64,000 nucleotides of DNA from Gammaproteobacteria bacterium (GCA_013373375.1 JABXHY010000034.1:1-64000), one strand, 5' to 3'. Positions 52,921 to 62,438 are shown, counted from the stretch's first letter. The notes: generated by a model from the sequence alone, not told the origin. Program-made: numbers and translations.

Positions 52921-53880
52921 TTAGTGTGAGTGCGAATGCGCTTTGGTTCCGTGACTGTGCTCTGTGTTAGAAGCCAGGTCGGACGACAAGCCTTTATAAA
53001 GTTGACGTGTCATTCTTTCAGTCGTAATAAATCCCCAATTCCAATCATCGTGGTACTTTTTAAGCGGATTCATTTTTACGACGTCATCTTCGCTTTTGTT
53101 ACCTTTCATTGCTTTTTTGACCAGCATTATTGAGTCTTCTAACATACTGACTGATTTTGCCAAGTCGACTTTTGTTGCCAGTGGGCCGTGTCCTGGAATG
53201 ATTTTGGTGTTGTCATCGGTCATATTTAACACGGCTTTTTGAGCTGCAAGGTAACCTTTAACCGAGCCTCCACTGTTTAAATCGATAAAAGGAAACATGC
53301 CATTAAAAAATACATCACCGGTATGAACGACATTGGCCTGTTTAAAATGAATAATGGCATCGCCATCTGTATGCGCTCGCGGCAAATGCATTAGCTTCGC
53401 ATCTTCATTATTAAGGTGAAATGACATTGAAGTTTCAAAGGTGACGACTGGAAGCATTGCTTTAGGAGCATCAACTGTTTTGCCACCCATGCTGATACCT
53501 TTGGTAAGCATATGTTCGCGTAAATTTTCGTGGGCAACAATATGAGCGCCGCCTTCACTCATAACCACATTGTTACCTGTGTGGTCGCCATGCACATGTG
53601 TATTAATAAGAAAATCAATGGGGTTTTTAGTGACATCTTTAATGGCATCTTGCAAAATTTGAAGACTGCTGGGCATTGCATCATCAATCATAACGACGCC
53701 ATCTTCTCCAATCGAAAGACCTATATTGCCCCCAGTAAAGCCACCCACGCCCATCAACATATAGATGCCGGGCTTTACTTCTTCGGCTTTGAACTTGATT
53801 TTGTCTTTATGATCGTCTGCGGAAGCTAGACTAGCGAATAGCGTTAGCGCTACTAAGCATTGTTTTACATAAGTTCGCAT
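52921..53880 (-). CDS. Secreted metallo-beta-lactamase-fold hydrolase with His-rich tail
   Basis: 319 residues from the ATG at 53880, with a signal peptide (YVKQCLVALTLFASLASA) and an MBL fold: the zinc motif HVHGDHTG (His95, His97, Asp99, His100), DDAMPSS, LPRAHTDGDAIIHF and IPGHGPLA. The C-terminus ends SHGTKAHSHSH, a likely extra metal-binding tail. Such SoxH/quinoprotein-associated MBL proteins are periplasmic and of uncertain substrate. The 30 residues upstream in the frame lack family similarity. It lies 117 bases after the MbnH-like gene, same strand. Confidence 0.87.
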   Translation of the reverse strand: MRTYVKQCLVALTLFASLASADDHKDKIKFKAEEVKPGIYMLMGVGGFTGGNIGLSIGEDGVVMIDDAMPSSLQILQDAIKDVTKNPIDFLINTHVHGDHTGNNVVMSEGGAHIVAHENLREHMLTKGISMGGKTVDAPKAMLPVVTFETSMSFHLNNEDAKLMHLPRAHTDGDAIIHFKQANVVHTGDVFFNGMFPFIDLNSGGSVKGYLAAQKAVLNMTDDNTKIIPGHGPLATKVDLAKSVSMLEDSIMLVKKAMKGNKSEDDVVKMNPLKKYHDDWNWGFITTERMTRQLYKGLSSDLASNTEHSHGTKAHSHSH

Positions 53881-53997
53881 ATTACCGAGTCTCCAATTTT
53901 TAAATAGTTTGTGTTTAACTCTGTTAATACGACAGATTACTTTAAGCAGAGCGTTAATTTGCCTACTCATTGTAGCAGTAACCCTTAGGATGGTGGA

Positions 53998-55143
53998 TTA
54001 GTGTTCACTTGTGGCGGTAGGTTTCTGGAATGGATTTTGATGCTGAGGGTTGTTGATAAAGTAATCATCGGTTAGTGAGTGCAAAAAGTTGAGCAAGTCT
54101 TTCTTATCGTCTTCTGTTAACTCAAAGCCTTTCACAAACTGACTTTTATTTGGGTTTATTCTTCCATCACCTTGATATGGTCCTGATGATATATTTCTTC
54201 CTCCTGCAGCATAGAAGTCTATAACTTGCTCGAGTGTTTCGAGTGTCCCATCGTGCATGTAAGGAGCCGTTAATGCAATATTCCTTAGCGTTGGCGCTCT
54301 AAACTTTCCTCTATCTTCTTGTTTACCTGTGACATCGAATAAACCCTGGTCTGTTGCTGGGTATGCGCCTTGATCGGATAAATTATATAAGCCTGTGTTA
54401 TGAAAGGGTTGACGATCAAGCAGTTGTTTTTCGTGCAGCGTTGATTGTGTAAAGTTAAAACCTCCATGACAATGGTGGCATTCAAGTCGTTCGGAGAAAA
54501 AAAGTTCTAAACCTCTTAAGGCTGATTCGGAAAGCGCTGAGTCATCGTTATCATAAGCATACCGATCAAACGGACTGTTAAGCGAAATCAAACTTCTGAC
54601 AAAGCTCGCAATCGCTTGATTAATTCGGTTAAAACTCGCTTCGCTTGAACCAAACGCTAAGTTAAATAAGTTTTCATAATGCTCATTATCAAAACGCTTA
54701 AGAACTTCTTGTTCATGACCAGTGATCCCTAGCTCTGTCGGTGATTCATTAAACATCGGTATTAATAGTTGTTGTTCAATATTGTTAATTCCGGGATGTG
54801 CCCAGGTAAGTGTTTGGTTATAAGCAATATTAACTAAGGCTGGTGAATTTCTTTTTATTATGTCACCAGTACTTCCCAGTGAGTTTTGCTTAAGGTCAGC
54901 AAATGCTCTCGACTGAATATGGCAACTGGCACAAGATTGAGTTTTATTCGCCGACAGGCTTTTGTCATAAAAAAGCCAACGTCCTAACTCTACTTTTGCT
55001 TCAGTCATGGGATTGTTTTCTGGAACTTGTGGCTTTGGAAAGCCTTCACGTAAAGACCATTGATAGGATGGCTTTTCTTGCTCGCACCCAATTACAAAGA
55101 AGCTTGTAACGATAAATAAAAAAACAACGATAAGTAGTCGCAT
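53998..55143 (-). CDS. mbnH: MbnH-family di-haem enzyme
   Basis: 381 residues of the MauG/cytochrome c peroxidase superfamily. It is exported as a lipoprotein (MRLLIVVFLFIVTSFFVIGC; V-I-G-C lipobox at Cys20). Two c-type haem motifs are present, CASCH (71-75) and CHHCH (222-226), and APYMHDGTLETLEQVIDFY is typical of the second half. It follows the MbnP-like gene with only 3 bases between them. In the characterised pair, MbnH oxidises a Trp of MbnP to kynurenine, creating a copper site. The neighbour makes MbnH more likely than a plain peroxidase. No methanobactin genes are present. Confidence 0.88.
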   Translation of the reverse strand: MRLLIVVFLFIVTSFFVIGCEQEKPSYQWSLREGFPKPQVPENNPMTEAKVELGRWLFYDKSLSANKTQSCASCHIQSRAFADLKQNSLGSTGDIIKRNSPALVNIAYNQTLTWAHPGINNIEQQLLIPMFNESPTELGITGHEQEVLKRFDNEHYENLFNLAFGSSEASFNRINQAIASFVRSLISLNSPFDRYAYDNDDSALSESALRGLELFFSERLECHHCHGGFNFTQSTLHEKQLLDRQPFHNTGLYNLSDQGAYPATDQGLFDVTGKQEDRGKFRAPTLRNIALTAPYMHDGTLETLEQVIDFYAAGGRNISSGPYQGDGRINPNKSQFVKGFELTEDDKKDLLNFLHSLTDDYFINNPQHQNPFQKPTATSEH

Positions 55144-55146
55144 TAC

Positions 55147-55959
55147 TTACTCAGCTGTTTTTAATTGAAATGAATGGGTTAATTGATGGTTAAGTTTTTG
55201 GCAATCTAAATTTTCAGGTCCAGAAAGGCAATGCACTTCCCTATCCACTTTTTGAGAAGAGGGCGTTATAACTTTTTCTATTAATTGATTTAAATCCAAC
55301 TCAATAACATTCTGTTCTTGAAAACGCTCGCTCGATAAATTTATGGTGATTAAGTTTGGAGCCTCGCAAGCTTTACTCGGAGGTCTAATTGATGAAATAG
55401 AAGAACAACCTGTTGAACCTAAGTGGTAGGTTAAAGAGCTCGTTTTGTTTTCTAACTCTAACCGAAGAAATTTATGACCATTACGCCAAACCCAAAACAT
55501 GTCTGGACGATTAAGCGGCGCTTTTTGTTCAAGAGGGTTTAAATGATTGAGGTGGAAGGGTACGCCAATTGTGAATTTGAGCTCTGTGAACTTATCGGGG
55601 CCAGTAAACTCTAACGGATATCGGCTCATCGTTCCGTCTGAGTGACACGCATTACCAGCAAGTGCGATAGATTGAGAATGGTTGGGGGCAACTTTTAGTG
55701 TGACAGGTATCCACTTACCATCACTTTTAACTTTGACGTCATGTAACAGCATCAGAAACCAGCTGAAGTGCGATGGTGAGTAATTGTCTTGATTGTTTGT
55801 GGTTTCGCTGCCAGCACAACTTAAAATATTCTGGTCGTATTTTATTTGCCAATTAAACTGGTAACTCGATGATGGCTCACATCCACTTAATACAAAACCC
55901 GATGTTATAAGTAGTATCACGATGCAACGTTGGTAACACTTTTTGGTATACAACTTCAT
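55147..55959 (-). CDS. mbnP: MbnP-family copper-binding lipoprotein
   Basis: 270 residues from the ATG at 55959, with a lipobox (LITSGFVLSGC, Cys27). The metallo-mystery pair four-Cys pattern is present at Cys48, Cys105, Cys185 and Cys198. The Trp-rich motif MFWVWRNGHKFLRL has Trp156 and Trp158, one of which is expected to be the residue that MbnH converts to kynurenine. His-containing segments (PFHLNHLNP, LAGNACHSDG) could also bind metal. It is the first gene of the leftward group and divergent from a choice-of-anchor B surface protein, with an inverted repeat between. Confidence 0.88.
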   Translation of the reverse strand: MKLYTKKCYQRCIVILLITSGFVLSGCEPSSSYQFNWQIKYDQNILSCAGSETTNNQDNYSPSHFSWFLMLLHDVKVKSDGKWIPVTLKVAPNHSQSIALAGNACHSDGTMSRYPLEFTGPDKFTELKFTIGVPFHLNHLNPLEQKAPLNRPDMFWVWRNGHKFLRLELENKTSSLTYHLGSTGCSSISSIRPPSKACEAPNLITINLSSERFQEQNVIELDLNQLIEKVITPSSQKVDREVHCLSGPENLDCQKLNHQLTHSFQLKTAE

Positions 55960-56111
55960 AAAAAATAATAACTCAAAATGAATTTTTCCAAAGCTCAAGA
56001 TTATTAATACTACAGTATTTAATATTAATTCTAACTCGATTATTTACATTTTTGCTGTGTCTAAGCAAGGTTTAATGTGCAGTTTTAGATTTTGCGAACG
56101 AAGACTTAAAA

Positions 56112-56136
56112 AATATCGACACTTTATGTCAATATT
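56112..56136. promoter_or_regulatory. Inverted-repeat operator candidate between mbnP and the surface protein
   Basis: AATATCGACA - CTTTA - TGTCAATATT: 9 of 10 arm positions are complementary. It lies in the 259-base divergent region, about 150 bases from mbnP and 83 bases from the surface-protein start, where a regulator could control both. I do not recognise the motif as a known copper (CueR, CopY) or iron box. Confidence 0.5.
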
Positions 56137-56218
56137 ACCTTCTTTAGCCTTCGTTTTTGAGTTAGGTTTGATTTTTAGAGTAACAAACTAACATTTGTTT
56201 AACTTTTTGGAGCACTGC

Positions 56219-58951
56219 ATGATACTAAATACTGCGCGAAATTTGGGTGTGATTTTATCGATTGCCTGGGCAGTAACATGGGTGCCTAATGCATTAGCGC
56301 ACTCAGAGCCGGACAAAGCTCGATATGTCGCTATACAAGGGAAAGACTTGGGAGAGTGTGATAGCCCACTACGGCCCTGTAAAACCATTGGTTATGCAGT
56401 AGAGCAAGCTAAAAAAGGTGATCATATTCGTGTGGCGGCAGGTGACTACGCTTTGCAGGGAATATCTGAACTGTATTATTTCAAAAGTGAAATCGTTCCT
56501 GTTTTAGGTGGATTTAATCGGTTCGACCACTTTCAGGAGCAGAGTCCGGATACTAATATTACCATTTTGACGAATGTTCCCCCTGAGTTAGTTGAAAATA
56601 CACGTAAAAATGGTTTTAAAGTTATTTCAGATGGAAAAGCGTCGGTTATTTCAGATGCTTTATCAAAACAACTTTTACAATTGGAAGCGTTAGAGCAAAA
56701 GCAAGCAGAAGAACCCTGTATTAATGGCAGTGCCGGTAACTTTCCTTGTAACAATGTCGACTTGGTTGCTCATATTCCTCTTTCAGCATTTGAAAGTCAG
56801 CCTTCGAGTGCGAATGATATTTGGGGGCATGTTGATCTTAATACCGGTACTGAATATGCCATTATTGGGACGCGAGTTGGGATTGCCGTTTTTGACTTAT
56901 CGGATCCGGCCAATCCTGTGCAAGTAGGCTCGACTACAGGTGTGGGTACTACTTGGCGAGACATTAAAGTTTATCAGTATCATGACGAAAGTCTAAATGT
57001 ATGGCGAGCTTATGCGTACGTAACGGTTGATGGCGCAGCTGAAGGTTTTACAATAGTCGATTTAAATTCTTTGCCTGAAAGTATATCCATCGTTGAAAGA
57101 AACAACACGGTGGACATTGCACATAATGTCTACATAAGTAATGTTGATTATGGCCTTAACATTAAACAAGATGGCGTAAATCCTATTTTACAATTGGTCG
57201 GCGCAAACAAACTTTCTGGATCGTTCCACAGTTACGACTTATCAAATCCAAGAACGGTGACTATCAACCAAAATCAGTCGAGTTTTAATGGCTATACACA
57301 TGATGGTGCGTCGGTATTATTAAAGGACTCGCGTGTAGAAAATGGATGCTTTAACGGGACAACGTCGTGTACAGTTTTTGTCGATTTTAATGAAAAGGAA
57401 ATGTTGTTATGGGACATCACCGATCCGACTAATACACTTCGACTTTCTACGGTAACTTATAATGACGTACTACCGAGTTCTCAGTACATTCACTCTGGAT
57501 GGGTTTCAGAAGATAAGCGTTTTGTCTTGTTGCACGACGAGTTTGATGAAAGCCGTGGTGGTTTAAATTCAACGGTTCGTATTTTTCAAATCGATAATCT
57601 AAGAGAGCCTGTGCAAGTGGGGCAGTGGACCGGTCCAACGCGAGCTATTGATCATAATGGTTTTGTGCGTGGCAACCGTTACTACATGTCGAATTATGAG
57701 CGTGGCCTTACTATTTTGGATTTAACCAATCCGGCAGACCCTGTGGAAGTAGGCTTTTTCGATACTTACCCTGCAAGTAACCGACCAGCGTTTAATGGTG
57801 CTTGGGGGACTTATCCATTTCTACCGTCAGGTCTGATCTTGGTAAGCGATATTAATAGCGGTTTGTATGTTTTACGAGATAATACTCGCGTAACAAATAA
57901 CGGAAACTTAAGTTTTGAATCGTCTACAGTAACTCTCGATCGCGGACAAGTACACGCCATCAATGTTGCAAGAACCAATACTGGAGCAAGCAGTGACGCA
58001 GTTTCTGTTGAATACGAAGTCTTGTCAGGTAGTGCGGTTGAAGGTACAGATTTTGTATTAAGTAGCGGCCAACTCGATTGGAGTGCTAATGATTCCGGTG
58101 CCAAACAAATAAATATTGATATTCCTGTCGACTCCAGCGGTGAGCGTTCGCGACGCACCATGTTCTTAAGATTGTATAACCCTTCAAATGGAGCATCGCT
58201 CGGAGACTTTGGATATCTTGAGGTTAAAGTTAACGGGGTTATTCAACCCGGAGTTCTCGAGTTCAGTGCCGCAAACGCAACAGCCAGTGAAACTGCTGGT
58301 ACTGTAGATGTCATGGTGACACGAGCAGGTGGTCAAGACGGCGCTGTGAGTGTGGAGTATTCGACCACTTCTGGTACCGCAGTCGCTGGCGAGGATTTTG
58401 TTAGTAATTCTGGGCAGCTAGTTTGGGAGGACGGTGACTCAAGCTCTAAAATAATCTCTGTCGAGGTTATCAACGACGAGCTGTTTGAAGGCTCAGAACA
58501 GTTCTCTCTTAACCTTTCAAACCCTCAAGATGCAAACCTCGGGATAAATCAAGCGTATCAAATTGTTATTGTTGATGATGAGTCAAACTCTGCACCTAGT
58601 TTAAGTTTAAATAATTATCAACAAGTGAACTCCGGGCAGACCGTTCAGTTAGCAGCCACGGCTACCGATCCTGACGGAGACGACTTGACCTACCTTTGGG
58701 AACAAACAGAGGGGCCAACGGTATCAATCATTAATGCTGATAGTGCAAACGCAACTTTTGTTGCCCCATCGACCGGTACACAACTTAGGTTCGTGTTAAC
58801 GGTGACTGATGTTCACGGTACTGCTTCTACGGGTGAAGTAAGAGTTGAGGTCATTACTCCGGGCTCAGGATCTGGTGGCTCTTTAGGTTGGTGTTTGCTG
58901 CTGCTCGTGAGTATGCGACTGGCTCGTCGGTCAATTGCGCATAGTAAATAA
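56219..58951 (+). CDS. Choice-of-anchor B surface protein with Calx-beta domains and GlyGly-CTERM-like tail
   Basis: 910 residues from the ATG at 56219 (GGAG upstream). A signal peptide is followed by a short parallel-beta-helix-like segment (RPCKTIGYAVEQAKKGDHIR), then the choice-of-anchor B domain (about 175-560) with repeated LVIVD-type motifs (GIAVFDLSDPANPVQVG, GLTILDLTNPADPVEVG). Two Calx-beta domains (about 565-685 and 690-795), a PKD-like domain (about 800-885), and a C-terminal tail (GSGGSLGWCLLLLVSM, ending ARRSIAHSK) of GlyGly-CTERM type follow. It is probably a cell-surface protein processed by rhombosortase. It is divergent from mbnP; I recall such proteins near MbnP/MbnH pairs elsewhere. 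Confidence 0.88.
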   Translation: MILNTARNLGVILSIAWAVTWVPNALAHSEPDKARYVAIQGKDLGECDSPLRPCKTIGYAVEQAKKGDHIRVAAGDYALQGISELYYFKSEIVPVLGGFNRFDHFQEQSPDTNITILTNVPPELVENTRKNGFKVISDGKASVISDALSKQLLQLEALEQKQAEEPCINGSAGNFPCNNVDLVAHIPLSAFESQPSSANDIWGHVDLNTGTEYAIIGTRVGIAVFDLSDPANPVQVGSTTGVGTTWRDIKVYQYHDESLNVWRAYAYVTVDGAAEGFTIVDLNSLPESISIVERNNTVDIAHNVYISNVDYGLNIKQDGVNPILQLVGANKLSGSFHSYDLSNPRTVTINQNQSSFNGYTHDGASVLLKDSRVENGCFNGTTSCTVFVDFNEKEMLLWDITDPTNTLRLSTVTYNDVLPSSQYIHSGWVSEDKRFVLLHDEFDESRGGLNSTVRIFQIDNLREPVQVGQWTGPTRAIDHNGFVRGNRYYMSNYERGLTILDLTNPADPVEVGFFDTYPASNRPAFNGAWGTYPFLPSGLILVSDINSGLYVLRDNTRVTNNGNLSFESSTVTLDRGQVHAINVARTNTGASSDAVSVEYEVLSGSAVEGTDFVLSSGQLDWSANDSGAKQINIDIPVDSSGERSRRTMFLRLYNPSNGASLGDFGYLEVKVNGVIQPGVLEFSAANATASETAGTVDVMVTRAGGQDGAVSVEYSTTSGTAVAGEDFVSNSGQLVWEDGDSSSKIISVEVINDELFEGSEQFSLNLSNPQDANLGINQAYQIVIVDDESNSAPSLSLNNYQQVNSGQTVQLAATATDPDGDDLTYLWEQTEGPTVSIINADSANATFVAPSTGTQLRFVLTVTDVHGTASTGEVRVEVITPGSGSGGSLGWCLLLLVSMRLARRSIAHSK

Positions 58952-58970
58952 CCAGAAAACAGACTCTCCG

Positions 58971-59010
58971 GGCTCACCAAAGAAAAGGGTTAATGCAATG
59001 GTGAGCCTTC
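58971..59010 (+). terminator. Hairpin after the choice-of-anchor B gene
   Basis: Stem GGCTCACC / GGTGAGCC with a 21-base loop, then TTCT. Weak T tract. Confidence 0.5.
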
Positions 59011-59011
59011 T

Positions 59012-59047
59012 AAAAAAAGAACCCAGGACCTCACGGTAACCTGGGTT
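59012..59047 (-). terminator. Terminator of the YiiX-like gene
   Basis: Read leftward, stem AACCCAGG / CCTGGGTT with a 12-base loop is followed by CTTTTTTTAG. It lies 75 bases after the stop of the gene at 59123. Confidence 0.8.
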
Positions 59048-59122
59048 AGGGGAATTGGGGAGAATAATAATGTCTCTAATTAAAGATAGTTTAATTATTG
59101 AGCAATGCAAATGAATTTGGAC

Positions 59123-59932
59123 TTATTCAAGCGTTAAGTCTTCGTCGTCATTTGAGATCAAACCGTCCTGGTTCCAGGGAAGCTCTCGGTAATGAGCTTT
59201 GTCACTTTCTCCCCAAAACGGGAATTTGATTACTTTGAAGTAAGGGGAGTAGTCAAAATCCGCTGGGGTAAACAGTTTCGCATTCCGTTTAATGAGTTCA
59301 ACTCGATTATTTCCGACTCGTTTAAAGGTCGGGAGTACTGGATAATCGACCGCAGAAAATGCCTCAGCGAGCATTGATGAACAGACGGTTCGAGTGGGCT
59401 CACCTGGGTTGTTGCGAAATAGAGATGAACGCCAGCGTCGAGGCACTATGCTCCACGGAAAAAGTAATCTGGCTAGATCGACCATTTGTCTGAAATTGTA
59501 GGGTGTTCCCAGGTGATTAACGGCGTATTCGATAACACGCTTTGCGTCGCCGTGAGACAGGGCAGAAGGTCGGCAAATTCGCAATGTGTCCTGGCGGTAG
59601 TCGGTCAAGCTGTTAAGCACAGTGCCCTGACCAAGTAGACCTTCAACGACAAGTTGCTCAGACGCGTCAAACCGGGAGGCTTTTGTGATTTGTTCTCTTA
59701 AATCAGGATCATCAATATCATGCAGGCGGCCAATGTATAGAGCTGCGTGAGACCATCGACTTTGCGTGATCAGTTTTATGACTTCGGAAACTCGAGTACG
59801 GCCTTCGACCAAAATAACGTCACCAGGTCTTAGTCCGTAACGCATGCGTTCAAAATCCGTCAAAGGAAATTGTCGAGGAGGTGTTTCGCGGTTAAGCCAG
59901 TTCTCTATCCAGCGGCGCAGAAATTTCAGCAT
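59123..59932 (-). CDS. YiiX/YebB-like NlpC/P60 cysteine hydrolase
   Basis: 269 residues resembling PF05708. The N-terminal RYGLRPGDVILVEG and SRWSHAALYIG segments are followed by HLGTPYNFRQMVDLARLLFP and CSSMLAEAFSAV. A permuted NlpC/P60 active site is expected, with Cys in VCSSMLAEAF and His in WSHAALYIG. There is no signal peptide; the first 20 residues are basic. Related proteins act on peptide or amide bonds; the substrate here is unknown. It is divergent from prc across a 320-base gap. Confidence 0.82.
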   Translation of the reverse strand: MLKFLRRWIENWLNRETPPRQFPLTDFERMRYGLRPGDVILVEGRTRVSEVIKLITQSRWSHAALYIGRLHDIDDPDLREQITKASRFDASEQLVVEGLLGQGTVLNSLTDYRQDTLRICRPSALSHGDAKRVIEYAVNHLGTPYNFRQMVDLARLLFPWSIVPRRWRSSLFRNNPGEPTRTVCSSMLAEAFSAVDYPVLPTFKRVGNNRVELIKRNAKLFTPADFDYSPYFKVIKFPFWGESDKAHYRELPWNQDGLISNDDEDLTLE

Positions 59933-60252
59933 TCAACTCTCTATAAACAGTTAAATTTTAGTTACAAAATCAAATAAAAAACAGTGACTTACCTACAATA
60001 TAGTGATTTTTCAAGAGATTCAAAGCATTATTATGCGGAAAGGTTGTCAACTTTGAAATGTTTACTTGCAATGTAGTGCTTGAATCGGCATAAATAAGAT
60101 ATTAATAAAGTAAGGTGAATTATTTTATTCAGCGCAGGTCAAATCCAGAGCAGGCTGAATGCTAACTTGTTTGGTATTTGGATTATTCAGGCTAAAATTA
60201 AATGTCAGGATTTGTACCTCACTCAGCTTAAGTTGTCTACTACGGGTTATAT
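59933..60252. other. Gene-free region upstream of prc with an inverted repeat
   Basis: AT-rich divergent intergenic region. ATTCAGC (60127-60133) and GCTGAAT (60154-60160) form an inverted repeat, with a further ATTCAGGCT at 60184. No ORF or RNA gene is apparent. Confidence 0.4.
60171..60198 (+). promoter_or_regulatory. Putative prc promoter
   Basis: TTGGTA (60171-60176) and TAAAAT (60193-60198), 16-base spacer, 55 bases before the prc start codon. Confidence 0.35.
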
Positions 60253-62418
60253 ATGAAGTTAAATCGTATTTTTGGAAATTCTTGGGTTAAATCAATCTTC
60301 ACAGCGATTGCTGTCGGTTTACCTTTAAGCTTACTTAGCCAACAAGCAATCGATAATGATTCGCTGGCGAAACCAGGAAATCAGGACAAGGCGTTAATAG
60401 ACGGGCCGGTCCAAGATGTCTCCGAAGTTTTACCAAAGCCCAGTCATGGAAGAGCGAGTCGATATATCGCTCGTATTTTTTCCGAACTTCACTATTTGAA
60501 ACCTAATATAAGACGCAACGATCAGCTGTCAGAGCAAATTTTAGATAAGTACATCGAAATACTTGATGGCAATCGCTCTTACTTTTACCAATCGGACATT
60601 AAAGATTTTCAGCGTTTTCGAAAAATGCTCGATGACAATATCATCAGTGGTCAATTAAAACCCGCTTATGACATTTACCAAGTGTTCCAGAATCGTTGGA
60701 ATGAAAGATACGATTATGCCATTGGCTTATTAGAAAAGCCGTTTGATTTCGAAAAAGAAGAACAGTACTCGTTTGACCGAGAAGAAAGCCCATGGGTTGG
60801 CAGTGCTTCCGAGATGAATGAGTTGTGGCGAAAAAGAGTAAAAGCGGACGCACTCAGCTTATTGTTGGCGGAAAAAGATTGGGACGAAGCAAAAGAACTT
60901 CTAACCAAACGTTACAATATGGCAAAGCGCAGAATGACGCAAAACAAAAGCGAAGATATTTTTGAGTACTTCATGAATGCGTTTGCTTTGACCATTGAGC
61001 CTCACGCAACCTATTTCTCCCCAAGGGAAGCCGAGAATTTTGATATTGAAATGAAGCTCTCTTTAGAAGGGATAGGTGCCATTCTTCAAGTTGAAGACGT
61101 CTACACAAAAATTAATAAATTGGTCACGGGAGCTCCCGCTGACAAGTCAGGTGAGTTAAAGGAAGGTGATCGAATTGTTGGTGTTGGTCAAGGCGACAAT
61201 AAAATTGAAGATGTTGTCGGTTGGCGTTTGGATGAAGTGGTTGACTTAATTAGGGGCGAAGCTGGTAGCACCGTCACTCTTCAAGTACTGCCGAAAAATG
61301 AAGTGGTCGCCGGCGAAACGAAAGTTGTAAAGCTGGTAAGAGAACAAGTGAAACTTGAAGAGTTGTCAGCGAAGTCAAAAACGATTGAAGTCGACATGAA
61401 CAACAAAGGCTATAAGTTCGGTGTCATCGACATTCCGAAGTTCTATGTTGATTGGGACGCGAAATATAATCAGGGTGTTGCTGATTACAAAAGTACGTCT
61501 CGGGATGTGGCAAAATTTTTAGAAGAGTTTAAAGCGAAAGGCGTTGATGGAATAGTTATTGACCTCAGAAGTAACGGTGGTGGTGCACTTGACGAAGCGA
61601 TTGAGTTAACCGGTCTGTTTATTGATCACGGTCCTGTTGTTCAGCAAAGAGATTCTCGAAATCGCATACAAGTTTATGATGATCGGGAAAGTGGGGTCGT
61701 CTATGACGGTCCGCTTGCAGTTTTAGTCGATGGCGGAAGTGCTTCAGCGTCGGAAATCTTCGCCGGTGCCATTCAAGATTATGGCCGTGGGTTGATCATT
61801 GGCGAGCAAACCTTTGGTAAAGGAACCGTGCAGACGTTGCGTGACCTAAACCACTTTAGAGGCTTGTTAGATTCTAAACTTGGACAATTAAAGCTAACGA
61901 CTTCTAAGTTTTATCGAGTGTCTGGTGAAACAACGCAACATCGGGGCGTTATTCCCGACATTCAGTTTCCGACAGCTTTTTCTCGGGAAGAATACGGAGA
62001 AAGCAGTTACGACAATGCGCTTGCTTGGGATACCATTAAAAAAGCGAACTTTTCTCCAGAGCAAAGAGTTGAAGCTTATGTCGACTTTTTACAGCAAAAA
62101 CACTTGCAACGACGCGAAAATCAAAAAGAGTTCGAATATTTATTCCAAGATATAGAAGAATATAACGAGCGTAAGAATGAAAAATCGGTGTCGCTGAATC
62201 TTAAAACTCGACAAGCTGAAATTGACAAGCGTAAGCAAAAGCGCTTGGCTCGAATTAATCAACGACTCAAAGATAAAGGTCTTGAGCCAGTCAAAACCTT
62301 GAAAGACTTTGATGAAAAAGTATTTGAAGACGATGATTTTAAGTTGCAGGAAACCGGCAATATTTTGGTTGACTACATCTTACTCAAAGACAGCAAAAAG
62401 GTCGCAGAGAAAAAATAG
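60253..62418 (+). CDS. prc: Tail-specific (C-terminal processing) protease
   Basis: Periplasmic serine protease that degrades proteins with apolar C-termini and processes PBP3 and peptidoglycan hydrolases. The 721 residues include an N-terminal signal/anchor (SWVKSIFTAIAVGLPLSLL), a Tsp N-terminal domain, a PDZ domain (about 265-355, LEGIGAILQ and GVGQGDNKIEDVVGWRLDEV), the S41 catalytic domain with the Ser498-Lys523 dyad (VDGGSASASEIF and FGKGTVQ), and a C-terminal DUF3340-type helical region. Length is close to E. coli Prc. A strong terminator follows. Confidence 0.95.
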   Translation: MKLNRIFGNSWVKSIFTAIAVGLPLSLLSQQAIDNDSLAKPGNQDKALIDGPVQDVSEVLPKPSHGRASRYIARIFSELHYLKPNIRRNDQLSEQILDKYIEILDGNRSYFYQSDIKDFQRFRKMLDDNIISGQLKPAYDIYQVFQNRWNERYDYAIGLLEKPFDFEKEEQYSFDREESPWVGSASEMNELWRKRVKADALSLLLAEKDWDEAKELLTKRYNMAKRRMTQNKSEDIFEYFMNAFALTIEPHATYFSPREAENFDIEMKLSLEGIGAILQVEDVYTKINKLVTGAPADKSGELKEGDRIVGVGQGDNKIEDVVGWRLDEVVDLIRGEAGSTVTLQVLPKNEVVAGETKVVKLVREQVKLEELSAKSKTIEVDMNNKGYKFGVIDIPKFYVDWDAKYNQGVADYKSTSRDVAKFLEEFKAKGVDGIVIDLRSNGGGALDEAIELTGLFIDHGPVVQQRDSRNRIQVYDDRESGVVYDGPLAVLVDGGSASASEIFAGAIQDYGRGLIIGEQTFGKGTVQTLRDLNHFRGLLDSKLGQLKLTTSKFYRVSGETTQHRGVIPDIQFPTAFSREEYGESSYDNALAWDTIKKANFSPEQRVEAYVDFLQQKHLQRRENQKEFEYLFQDIEEYNERKNEKSVSLNLKTRQAEIDKRKQKRLARINQRLKDKGLEPVKTLKDFDEKVFEDDDFKLQETGNILVDYILLKDSKKVAEKK

Positions 62419-62438
62419 TCTTAAACTATTGAAATCAT

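Noticed and set aside
53998-55959. Methanobactin biosynthesis cluster
   Set aside because: MbnH and MbnP are present but MbnA, MbnB and MbnC are not seen; the pair occurs widely outside methanobactin loci.
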